Assembly (NCBI RefSeq): GCF_022352215.1
Contig: NZ_JAKRWF010000004.1
Coordinates: 372,001-436,000 of the forward strand
Reading direction: 5' to 3'
Length of the DNA: 64,000 nucleotides
Origin: Flavihumibacter cheonanensis
GTDB taxonomy: Bacteria > Bacteroidota > Bacteroidia > Chitinophagales > Chitinophagaceae
The notes under the pieces: generated by a model
What the model was told of the DNA's origin: nothing
The model's input: the letters and a program-made list of their open reading frames with translations, nothing else
Databases searched by the model: none
In this document: piece by piece, positions 17,389-24,698 of the stretch
Layout: each line of letters starts with the position of its first letter
Numbering within the stretch: position 1 is the first letter of the stretch
Program-made: the position numbers and the translations under genes

Positions 17389-18432
17389 TCACTTATTTGC
17401 CAGCTGCCCACACGCCGCATCAATATCCTTGCCCCTGCTTCTTCTCAGTCTTACATTCACCCGGTGTTTTTCGAGGTATTGCATGAACTGCATGGTTTTG
17501 TCTTCATCGGGTTTTTCAAACAGGGCCAGGTCAATAGGATTGTATTCGATGATATTGATCAGATCGGCCGGCACCCGGCGATAGAGTTTAACCAGTTCTG
17601 CCGCATCTTCCAGGCTATCGTTGAAATCCTTAAAGAGAATGTATTCAAAGGTGATTTCATTGCCGGTTTTCTGGTAGAAATAATTCAGGGCTTCCACCAG
17701 GGATTGGATATCATTGGTATCATTAATAGGCATGATCTCATGGCGCTTCGCATCGGTGGCAGCATGCAGGGAGAGCGCAAGTTTGAACCGTACCTGGTCA
17801 TCACCCAGTTGTTTGATCATTTTGGCAACACCGGCAGTGGATACAGTGATCCTTCTCGGGCTCATACCCAACCCCTCTGGTGAGGAGATTTTTTCGATGG
17901 CTTTCAGTACATTTTTATAATTGAGCAGGGGTTCACCCATACCCATGAATACGATATTGGTCAATTTCTTGCCATAAGTGGCTTCACTTTGCTGATTGAT
18001 CAGCACCACTTCATCAAAGATTTCGTCAAATTCCAGGTTGCGTTTGCGATCCATATAACCGGTTGCGCAGAATTTGCAACTTAGCGAACATCCGATCTGG
18101 CTGGAGACACAGGCTGTTTTACGATCGTCGGTGGGGATGAGAACTCCCTCTACCAGGTGACCATCCACCGTGCGGAAGCGGCTTTTAATAGTGCCATCAT
18201 TGCTGTGCTGGGTAAGATCCCCGGTTAAGGCAGGCAGGCTGAAGTTCTCGGCCAGCCTTGCGCGCAGGTCCTTACTGAGGTTGGTCATATCCTCAAAACT
18301 CCGGGCCTGTTTGGTCCAGATCCACTCATACACCTGCTTGGCCCGGAAGGCTTTTTCACCCATCTCCCGGAAATACTGCTCCAATTCCTCCTTCGATAAC
18401 TGCCGGATATTCGGCTTTGCCAGCTTTAACAT
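17389..18432 (-). CDS. rlmN: Dual-specificity 23S rRNA/tRNA adenine C2-methyltransferase
   Basis: A 347-aa radical SAM enzyme that methylates C2 of A2503 in 23S rRNA and of A37 in some tRNAs. The radical-SAM cluster motif is CSLSCKFCATG (CxxxCxxC), preceded by TACVSSQIG; VFMGMGEPLLNY and RITVSTAGV are typical. The methyl-carrying Cys pair of the family fits CVSSQIGC-side and C-terminal AACGQL residues. I set the start at 18432 (MLKLAKPNIRQLSKEELEQ). An in-frame extension of 38 Pro/Leu/Ser/Phe-rich residues upstream is only the translation of the purine/pyrimidine tract. TATCTTTG lies 4 nt before this ATG, supporting the choice. Confidence 0.95.
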   Translation of the reverse strand: MLKLAKPNIRQLSKEELEQYFREMGEKAFRAKQVYEWIWTKQARSFEDMTNLSKDLRARLAENFSLPALTGDLTQHSNDGTIKSRFRTVDGHLVEGVLIPTDDRKTACVSSQIGCSLSCKFCATGYMDRKRNLEFDEIFDEVVLINQQSEATYGKKLTNIVFMGMGEPLLNYKNVLKAIEKISSPEGLGMSPRRITVSTAGVAKMIKQLGDDQVRFKLALSLHAATDAKRHEIMPINDTNDIQSLVEALNYFYQKTGNEITFEYILFKDFNDSLEDAAELVKLYRRVPADLINIIEYNPIDLALFEKPDEDKTMQFMQYLEKHRVNVRLRRSRGKDIDAACGQLANK

Positions 18433-18436
18433 CCTG

Positions 18437-18444
18437 CAAAGATA
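18437..18444 (-). promoter_or_regulatory. Putative -7 box (TATCTTTG) of rlmN
   Basis: Minus-strand TATCTTTG, an exact TAnnTTTG match, ends 4 nt (CAGG) before the rlmN ATG, implying a leaderless transcript. The preceding bases CTTCCCTGC are also found before the thiolase promoter. Confidence 0.5.
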
Positions 18445-18901
18445 AGCAGGGAAGGGGAGGAAGGGAAGAAAGGAGGAAAGGAAGAGGGAGGAAGGGAAGA
18501 ATGGAAGAGGGAGTAAGGGAGGAGGGAGAAATGGAAGAGGGGGCAAGGAAGACAGGGAGCATAGCAGACTAAGGAGAAATAGAAGGTCTGATTCAAGTTC
18601 CCCGAAGTATCCTTATTCGGTTCCGGAACGCTTCACGGACGCTTCCCGGACGATCCCAGAACAGTGAAACAACAGTGCCGGAGCGGTTCCAATTGACTGA
18701 CTGGACAGATGAAAGCTGCCGAATGGATAGAGAAAAGTGCCCGAACGGGAAAATTGCAGGCGAAACCATAGTCCATCCCGGGGGCAGAATTAAACCAGCT
18801 GGGAAAGCCTGTTTTTCACCCTGAAATACGGGGGGAAGAGCGTAAGGTTTGGTCTCCCGGTCTTCCGTCCTCCTTTCTTCCTTTCCTCCATCTTCCCTGC
18901 T

Positions 18902-18909
18902 TATCTTCG
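18902..18909 (+). promoter_or_regulatory. Putative -7 box (TATCTTCG) of the thiolase gene
   Basis: TATCTTCG (one mismatch to TAnnTTTG) ends 4 nt (CCCC) before the ATG at 18914. The 16 bases CTTCCCTGCTTATCTT are identical to those upstream of rlmN on the other strand. Confidence 0.4.
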
Positions 18910-18913
18910 CCCC

Positions 18914-20104
18914 ATGAATAATGTGTATGTAATTGACGCAGTGCGCACCCCGATTGGCAAATATGGGGGAGCGCTGAGCACCGTGCGTCCCGACGATTTG
19001 CTGGCCCATACGATTAAAGCCCTGTTGGAAAGAAATCCTTCCGTTGACCCCAATGCCATTGAAGAAGTAATAGCCGGTGCCGCCAACCAGGCCGGGGAAG
19101 ATAACCGCAATGTGGCCCGGATGGCTGCCCTGCTGGCAGGATTACCCGTGACTGTTGCTGGCTCCACTGTTAATCGCCTCTGTGCTTCCGGCCTGCAGGC
19201 TATCATAGATGCAGCCAGGGCCCTTCAGTGCGGGGATGGAGAACTCATGATAGCCTGTGGGGTGGAAAGCATGACCCGCGCACCTTTTGTGATGGCCAAA
19301 CAGGGCCAGCCCTGGTCGCGACAAACAGAAGTATTTGACACTACCATCGGCTGGCGTTTTACCAACCCGGCTTTAGCTGCTATCTACCATCCCTATTCCA
19401 TGGGAGAAACTGCCGAAAATGTAGCTAAACAATGGAATATTTCCAGGGCAGCGCAGGATCAGTTTGCGTATGAAAGCCAGCTTAAATACCAACAAGCTGC
19501 TGCGGCCGGAAAATTCAAAGATGAAATCATTCCGGTAATGATTCCTGGTAAAAAAGAAGCTATCCTTTTTGATACGGATGAACATCCGCGACTTACACCT
19601 GTAGAGAAACTGGCTACCCTTTCTCCTGCTTTTGTAAAAGAAGGTACTGTTACTGCCGCCAATGCCAGTGGTATCAATGATGGTGCAGCAGCCATGTTAC
19701 TCGCAACAGAAGCAGCCGTGCAGAAATACAACCTGAAACCATTGGCACGCATTCGCGCAATGGCTGTGGCTGGAGTAGATCCCTCCATCATGGGAATCGG
19801 TCCCGTTCCTGCTGTTAAAAAGTTGTTACAACGGGCAGGTATAAACGAAAAAGAAATTGATCTGGTAGAATTGAATGAAGCTTTTGCTTCACAATCGCTG
19901 GCCTGTATACAGGAACTCCAATTGGATCCTGCAAAGGTCAATGTCAATGGTGGGGCTATCGCACTTGGTCATCCTTTAGGATGCAGTGGTGTTCGTATCT
20001 CAACCACCTTACTACATGAGATGAAAAAACGGGGAGCAAAAACCGGAATCGCCACCATGTGTGTAGGCGTTGGACAGGGTGCCGCCATTTTATTTGAGGC
20101 ATAA
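18914..20104 (+). CDS. Thiolase, 3-oxoadipyl-CoA/acetyl-CoA acyltransferase type
   Basis: A 396-aa cytoplasmic thiolase that cleaves a 3-oxoacyl-CoA with CoA (or condenses two acyl-CoAs). All family landmarks are present: nucleophile Cys in VNRLCASGLQAI (about residue 90), VELNEAFASQ, GGAIALGHPLGCSGVR (catalytic His) and CVGVGQGAA (second Cys near the C-terminus). ESMTRAPFVM and the DTTIGWRF block resemble the 3-oxoadipyl-CoA thiolases (PcaF/PaaJ) more than fatty-acid thiolases. No other aromatic-degradation genes are nearby, so the substrate stays open. It appears monocistronic. Confidence 0.9.
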   Translation: MNNVYVIDAVRTPIGKYGGALSTVRPDDLLAHTIKALLERNPSVDPNAIEEVIAGAANQAGEDNRNVARMAALLAGLPVTVAGSTVNRLCASGLQAIIDAARALQCGDGELMIACGVESMTRAPFVMAKQGQPWSRQTEVFDTTIGWRFTNPALAAIYHPYSMGETAENVAKQWNISRAAQDQFAYESQLKYQQAAAAGKFKDEIIPVMIPGKKEAILFDTDEHPRLTPVEKLATLSPAFVKEGTVTAANASGINDGAAAMLLATEAAVQKYNLKPLARIRAMAVAGVDPSIMGIGPVPAVKKLLQRAGINEKEIDLVELNEAFASQSLACIQELQLDPAKVNVNGGAIALGHPLGCSGVRISTTLLHEMKKRGAKTGIATMCVGVGQGAAILFEA

Positions 20105-20191
20105 ATTATCATGTCGAACGCACTCATCCCATTTTCACTTTCTTCTGCTGTAGGCGCATAGTAATTTACTGGTTCACCAACACCTTGTACT

Positions 20192-20659
20192 ATGTTTAAG
20201 CTAACTATTTTTCGCAGCCTGTTGCTTTTTGCAACCATCGCTGCCGGTTCATCCTGCAGAACCGCCATGCAGACAGACAAAGTTGAATATGCTTTTGCGG
20301 AAGGATATGACAATCGCAAACTCGTATTGACCATTCCAAAAGGCTATGAATCTGAAACGCATTTCAGAGATGATGCAGGTGTTCTTATTCGCACGTTTCA
20401 TTACAAGAATGGAGCAGAATTTTTCATTGCCTGCAAAGAAAAAGACCTGACACCCGTGATTTCAATTGAACGTACGGATGCCACCAGCAAGGAACTCAAA
20501 AAATCAGTAGGAGAAGAGGGTACAGGCAAAAACGCGAACGGCACCAGCTGGCGTAGAACATTGCGTGATTGCTTTATTGTCGGTTACGATTTTGTTGATC
20601 CCCGCGAGGCCAAATCCTTCGATCAGGCCATTCAAAGCATGAAAGTGCGCAGAGCCTGA
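20192..20659 (+). CDS. Small lipoprotein, unknown function
   Basis: A 155-aa protein with a lipoprotein-like signal (LLLFATIAAGSSC, Cys at about residue 24). The mature part has a mixed alpha/beta character with KLVLTIPKGYESETHFRDDAGVLIRTFHYKNGAEFFIACKE split over several strands. Family not recognised. It sits between the thiolase (87-nt gap) and hisS (opposite strand, 11 nt between stop codons). No promoter motif stands out. Confidence 0.7.
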   Translation: MFKLTIFRSLLLFATIAAGSSCRTAMQTDKVEYAFAEGYDNRKLVLTIPKGYESETHFRDDAGVLIRTFHYKNGAEFFIACKEKDLTPVISIERTDATSKELKKSVGEEGTGKNANGTSWRRTLRDCFIVGYDFVDPREAKSFDQAIQSMKVRRA

Positions 20660-20670
20660 TGGCAGGTGTC

Positions 20671-22038
20671 TTACACCTTGGTAATGTCATCCACCTCGCG
20701 CTGCTCACCTGTTAGCAGGTTCTTGATGGTCAAAGTTCCCGATGCGAGTTCATTGCTGCCAATGAAGATCGCATTGGGAATTTTTTTCTGATCCGCATAT
20801 TTGAACTGCTTGGGCAACTTCACTGCTTCCGGATACAATTCGCAACGCTTGCCCAATGCCCGCAGTTCCTGCATCAACTGAAAGGCTCTCCGGCTCTCTG
20901 CTTCACCCAGGTTAAAAAAGATATATTCTGTTCCCACTGCTATGGTTTCGGGGAATAGTCCCAGTTCTTCCAGTACATCATAAATCCGATCCACCCCAAA
21001 GCTAATACCAACCCCCGGAAGATCCGGAACACCAAATAAACCGGTAAGGTCATCATAACGTCCACCGCCCCCGATACTTCCCATCTTCACACCTATGGCA
21101 CGCACTTCAAAAATGATTCCGGTATAATAGTTAAGTCCGCGTGCGAGCGTAAAATCACAAACCAACTGTGCCTTACCGTTAGGACCAATCGAAGTTGCTC
21201 CCGCCAGCTCCAGTACAAACCGAAGTTCCTGCAATCCCTGTTGCGCAATTTCTATATGCCCGAGCAACTGCTCCACAGCAGCCAGTTTTTCTTCATTCGA
21301 ACCCTCAATCTTAAGGTAAGCTTCAATACTATTCACCTGGTCTGCAGTCAAGCCCCGCTCCTCCAATTCTTCCTTCACTTTCTCCATACCGATTTTGTCC
21401 AGCTTGTCGATGGCAATCGTGATATCCATCATTTTCTCCGCACCACCACAATGTTCTGCCAGCGCAGCCAGGATCTTACGATTGTTCAGCCGGATTTCCA
21501 CAGGGATGCCTAACCGCTGAAACGCTTCTGCATAGATGGCCGTTAATTCAACTTCATTGTACAAACTTTTACTGCCTACCACATCCGCGTCGCATTGATA
21601 GAACTCGCGATAACGTCCTTTCTGCGGACGATCAGCCCGCCACACCGGTTGCACCTGGTAACGCCGGAAAGGCAATGCCAGTTGCCCGTGATTCATGGCC
21701 ACGTATCGCGCAAATGGAATCGTCAGATCATACCGCAGGGCGCGCTCAGTCAGGTTCTTATCATTTTTACCGGCAATCACCTGCTCAAAGGCTGCACGAG
21801 CCTTATCCATGTTTTTAGGATCATTCAATCCGTTGTTCAGGATCTTAAAAATCAGTTTATCACCTTCATCACCATATTTACCCATCAGGGTATCCAGGTT
21901 TTCCATGGCAGGAGTCTCCAGCGGTTGAAAACCATAAATTTCAAATACCGATTTGATAGTATTTAAAATATAACTGCGTTTACGCACGGTATCCGGACCA
22001 AAATCACGAGTGCCCGAAGGCAGGGAGGGTTTTGACAT
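20671..22038 (-). CDS. hisS: Histidyl-tRNA synthetase
   Basis: A 455-aa class II aminoacyl-tRNA synthetase that charges tRNA-His. Visible: SLPSGTRDFGPD at the N-terminus, motif 2 (FRRYQVQPVWRADRPQKGRYREFYQCDADVVG), the histidine-A region (LVCDFTLARGLNYYTGIIFE, with the RGLNYYTG signature), GGGGRYDDL and motif 3 GVGISFGVDRI, then a C-terminal anticodon-binding domain (EYIFFNLGEAESRRAFQLMQEL). Length and order are normal. The upstream low-molecular-weight phosphatase gene ends 7 nt before the hisS start, so the two form an operon. Confidence 0.96.
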   Translation of the reverse strand: MSKPSLPSGTRDFGPDTVRKRSYILNTIKSVFEIYGFQPLETPAMENLDTLMGKYGDEGDKLIFKILNNGLNDPKNMDKARAAFEQVIAGKNDKNLTERALRYDLTIPFARYVAMNHGQLALPFRRYQVQPVWRADRPQKGRYREFYQCDADVVGSKSLYNEVELTAIYAEAFQRLGIPVEIRLNNRKILAALAEHCGGAEKMMDITIAIDKLDKIGMEKVKEELEERGLTADQVNSIEAYLKIEGSNEEKLAAVEQLLGHIEIAQQGLQELRFVLELAGATSIGPNGKAQLVCDFTLARGLNYYTGIIFEVRAIGVKMGSIGGGGRYDDLTGLFGVPDLPGVGISFGVDRIYDVLEELGLFPETIAVGTEYIFFNLGEAESRRAFQLMQELRALGKRCELYPEAVKLPKQFKYADQKKIPNAIFIGSNELASGTLTIKNLLTGEQREVDDITKV

Positions 22039-22045
22039 CTAAAAT

Positions 22046-22501
22046 CTATTGGTGGTTTTCAATCAGTTTATCACAAGCCTGGCTAATCATCGCATATACT
22101 TCATGGTAACCGGGTTCGGTTCCATACCAGGGATCAGGTACATCCAGGTTTTTGCCCGGGTGTAATACATTCATTAAAAGATCAACCTTAGCTGCATCAA
22201 ATCGCTGGCGGGCAATGGACTTCATTTCATCTATCACATCCTCCGCCATTGCGTAGATCAGATCAAACTCTTCAAAGTCGGCTGCCCGAAACCGCCTGGC
22301 CCGTTGCTGGCTGATATCAATTCCATTGATCTTTGCCACTTTCTGAGAGAGGGGATGAGGCGATTCACCTACATGATACCCATTGGTACCGGCACTGTCG
22401 ATCTGCCAATTCAAGCCGGCTGCTGCTGCTTTAGCCTGTAAAATTCCTTCTGCCAACGGGCTTCTGCAAATATTGCCCAGGCAGACCATCAAAATCTTCA
22501 T
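22046..22501 (-). CDS. Low-molecular-weight protein-tyrosine phosphatase
   Basis: A 151-aa LMW-PTP. The catalytic P-loop is at the N-terminus, VCLGNICRSPLAEG (C-x5-R-S), and the general-acid Asp is in the C-terminal DPWYGTEPGYHEVY block (DPWY motif). Full length for the family. It removes phosphate from phosphotyrosine proteins; related enzymes control polysaccharide kinases, but no such kinase is nearby. It heads a two-gene unit with hisS. TATTTTTG lies 5 nt before the start codon. Confidence 0.93.
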   Translation of the reverse strand: MKILMVCLGNICRSPLAEGILQAKAAAAGLNWQIDSAGTNGYHVGESPHPLSQKVAKINGIDISQQRARRFRAADFEEFDLIYAMAEDVIDEMKSIARQRFDAAKVDLLMNVLHPGKNLDVPDPWYGTEPGYHEVYAMISQACDKLIENHQ

Positions 22502-22506
22502 GGCGG

Positions 22507-22514
22507 CAAAAATA
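22507..22514 (-). promoter_or_regulatory. Putative -7 box (TATTTTTG) of the LMW-PTP/hisS unit
   Basis: Exact TAnnTTTG match on the minus strand, 5 nt (CCGCC) before the ATG at 22501. No TTG is seen at the expected -33 distance. Confidence 0.5.
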
Positions 22515-22604
22515 GGACAGTTTACTGTATGGAATCTTGTAGCCCCTGCATCTTAGTTTCAACACAGCGCTGCGTTCCTATTTATCCACACAAAACTTAT
22601 CAGT

Positions 22605-23420
22605 ATGGAACCTTCTACCATTCTTCGCAGCGATGCGCTTGACATCCTTTTCGAAAATCGCAACAAACAATATGGTGCCTACCCTCTTAGGCGTGAATAT
22701 CCGAGGCGTCTCCTGATGGCTTTAAGCGGGATGGCCTTAGTGGTAGCAACTGTACTCTTTGTTATGCTACAACCAAAAGCTCCCAGGCAATTGCAGGGAC
22801 CAACAATTATAATCCCCGATTTTACTCCAGAACTTCCTCCACCTCCGGCTCCTGAACCACCCCCACCCCCAGCTCCTGAACCTCCAGCCCCCCCGGCAGC
22901 AACGGAGCAATATGTAAAACCGGAAATCGTACCCGATGAGCAGCAAACAGCCCCACTGCCCGAAATGGATGACCTGGTTGATAAAATCATCTCCACCGAA
23001 ACCATAGAGGGACCTCTTTCAGATGGCATCACCCGCCCGCCACAACCTGAAAACACAGGAACCGGTGCAGCGCCCATCCAGCCTGCCAAAGAAGAAGTCC
23101 CGCCCATCCTGGAAAAAGCTGCTGTTATGCCCAGTTTTCCTGGCGGACTAGGAGCTTTGCAACGCTGGCTGTCCAAAAACCTGCGCCCCCAGGATGGCAT
23201 CGAACCTGGCCAGCGGGTGAAAGTAATCGCACGGTTCGTGGTAGATGTGAATGGCAATATTACCGGTATCCGGCTGACCCAGTCGGGCGGTGATCCCTAC
23301 GACCAGGAAGTACTACGCGTCATGAACAAGATGCCCAAATGGAATCCCGGTCAACAAAATGGAGAAACTGTGGCGGTTTGGTTTAATATCCCCATAATTT
23401 TCACCAGTCCGGAGGAGTAG
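22605..23420 (+). CDS. TonB-family energy transducer (locus 1)
   Basis: A 271-aa inner-membrane protein. A ~35-residue cytoplasmic N-terminus (RSDALDILFENRNKQYGAYPLRR) precedes one membrane segment (LLMALSGMALVVATVLFVML). A proline-rich periplasmic linker with PPPPAPEPPAPP follows, and a C-terminal TonB domain (RVKVIARFVVDVNGNITGIRLTQSGG ... FNIPIIF, given here in parts) closes the protein. It would carry proton-motive-force energy to outer-membrane receptors. The N-terminal motif is shared with the TonB at 47533, so the two are paralogues. No exbB/exbD is adjacent here; those lie at 45.2 kb. Confidence 0.9.
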   Translation: MEPSTILRSDALDILFENRNKQYGAYPLRREYPRRLLMALSGMALVVATVLFVMLQPKAPRQLQGPTIIIPDFTPELPPPPAPEPPPPPAPEPPAPPAATEQYVKPEIVPDEQQTAPLPEMDDLVDKIISTETIEGPLSDGITRPPQPENTGTGAAPIQPAKEEVPPILEKAAVMPSFPGGLGALQRWLSKNLRPQDGIEPGQRVKVIARFVVDVNGNITGIRLTQSGGDPYDQEVLRVMNKMPKWNPGQQNGETVAVWFNIPIIFTSPEE

Positions 23421-23477
23421 TAAAAGCGATCCACCATATTTTTCCTAAATTGCCCAACGCTAAGCAAGCAGATTACA

Positions 23478-23714
23478 ATGGCAAACAATTCACAGGATAA
23501 CAGAAGAAAGCAATACAGCATGATGAGATCCATCCTGGATTATGGCATGGGAGGACTCATCCTGCTGTTTGGTTTCTTCTTTTTGTTTTCCGAAAAACTT
23601 GGCTTTGAATTTGAAATGGAACCCTTTTTCAAGTACTTCTTTTCCGCGCTCTGTATTGTATATGGTGCCTGGCGTATTTACCGGGGTTATCAGAAAAATT
23701 ATTATTCCGAATAA
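23478..23714 (+). CDS. Small two-helix membrane protein
   Basis: A 78-aa protein: a polar N-terminus (MANNSQDNRRKQYSMM), one hydrophobic helix (YGMGGLILLFGFFFLF), a short polar loop and a second helix (YFFSALCIVYGAWRIYRGY). Family not named. It lies 57 nt after the TonB gene and 17 nt before the PstS-like lipoprotein, so it is probably part of that operon. Confidence 0.75.
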   Translation: MANNSQDNRRKQYSMMRSILDYGMGGLILLFGFFFLFSEKLGFEFEMEPFFKYFFSALCIVYGAWRIYRGYQKNYYSE

Positions 23715-23731
23715 GAATCAAGCGAACGTGT

Positions 23732-24652
23732 ATGTATAGGAGTTGGAAAATAGGTTTCCTGGTCATAACCACAATGGTTGTGTTCATTCGTTGTAACAAC
23801 CAGCCTGTTGTGTATAGAAATGATACGGCCAGTTCAGGTACCATCCATATCAGTGTGGATGAAACCTTCAAGCCGGTTATTGATTCCCAGATCAAAGTAT
23901 TTGAATCCTCCTTTCCCAAAGCGAAAATCATTGCGCATTACAAACCGGAAGCAGAATGTTTGAAGGACTTGCTGGTTGACAGCATCCGGATGGTAATTGT
24001 TACCCGTCCCCTCTTAAAAGTAGAAGAACAGCGCCTGAAAGATACCCTGCGATTTATCCCGGTGCAAGGCAGGATGGCCTATGATGCGGTTACTGTGATC
24101 GTAAATCCGGCTAATAAAGATTCTCTCCTGGATCGTAGTGATCTGCGCTCCATCCTGAATGGGACCAGTGGCTACAAGTTCCGCCCGGTGATGGATGGCC
24201 GAACTGCCACCAGTACAGTGCGCTTTGCTATTGACTCCATTTTAGCAGGAGATAAACTCAGTGCAGAGGTAACCGCCGCAGACAGCAGCACCGGCGTAAT
24301 TGACTATGTCTCCAAAAACAAAGATGCTATCGGTTTTATTGGAGTTAGCTGGATTGGTAACAATGATGACCCCGTGCAATTGAGTTTCCAGAATAAGGTA
24401 ACCATCGCATCTATCAAATGTGAAATTTGTCCTAATGAGGCCTATGTAAAACCCTACCAGGCCAATATTGCTACCCGTCGTTATCCATTGGTACGGGGAT
24501 TGCATTACATTTTAAAAGAAAATTATGAAGGCTTGGGCAGTGGGTTCGCGAATTTTCTCATCTATGAAAGAGGACAACTGATTTTCCGCAGGGCCTATCT
24601 CTGGCCGGCCAAAATGGCTTTTGAGATAAGAAATGCAGGAATCGACGAGTAA
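23732..24652 (+). CDS. PstS-like periplasmic binding lipoprotein
   Basis: A 306-aa lipoprotein (MVVFIRC, Cys at about residue 22) of the PstS-like (type II periplasmic binding) superfamily. Supporting blocks: GTIHISVDETFKPVIDSQIKVFE at the N-terminus, AYDAVTVIVNPANKDSLLDRSDLRSIL (typical of phosphate-binding-like proteins, given as one region around residues 115-140), and SSTGVIDYVSKNKDAIGFIG. No ABC permease or ATPase is adjacent, so it is probably not the binding subunit of a classical phosphate transporter. Operon with the TonB and TPR genes suggests a role linked to envelope energisation; ligand unknown. Confidence 0.75.
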   Translation: MYRSWKIGFLVITTMVVFIRCNNQPVVYRNDTASSGTIHISVDETFKPVIDSQIKVFESSFPKAKIIAHYKPEAECLKDLLVDSIRMVIVTRPLLKVEEQRLKDTLRFIPVQGRMAYDAVTVIVNPANKDSLLDRSDLRSILNGTSGYKFRPVMDGRTATSTVRFAIDSILAGDKLSAEVTAADSSTGVIDYVSKNKDAIGFIGVSWIGNNDDPVQLSFQNKVTIASIKCEICPNEAYVKPYQANIATRRYPLVRGLHYILKENYEGLGSGFANFLIYERGQLIFRRAYLWPAKMAFEIRNAGIDE

Positions 24653-24698
24653 TTCCATTATTTTAATATTTTTATCATCCGACTAAAAACAGCAACGA

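Larger units (their letters stand above)
18433..18913. other. 481-bp divergent intergenic region between rlmN and thiolase
   Basis: Contents seen: the rlmN -7 box (18437-18444, minus strand); a strongly purine-rich stretch (about 18445-18560) of degenerate GGAAGGGAAGAA / ATGGAAGAGGGAG words; a middle part (about 18590-18830) with short repeated words such as GGACG and TTCCCGGACG but no convincing gene; and a pyrimidine-rich stretch (about 18856-18900) before the thiolase. No RNA gene or attachment site was recognised. The minus-strand frame 18593-19009 is not supported as a gene. Confidence 0.6.

Noticed and set aside
18433-18546. Pro/Leu/Phe-rich N-terminal extension of RlmN
   Set aside because: Only the translation of the purine-rich tract; the -7 box and family length support the start at 18432.
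18593-19009. Minus-strand frame of 138 codons in the rlmN-thiolase gap
   Set aside because: No recognisable domain or start context, and it runs antisense into the thiolase gene.
22679-23257. Gly/Ser-rich minus-strand frame opposite the TonB gene
   Set aside because: Reverse reading of the proline-rich linker codons; no independent evidence.
23732-24652. Phosphate ABC transporter binding protein PstS
   Set aside because: No pstC/A/B or phoU nearby and only superfamily-level similarity; kept as PstS-like.
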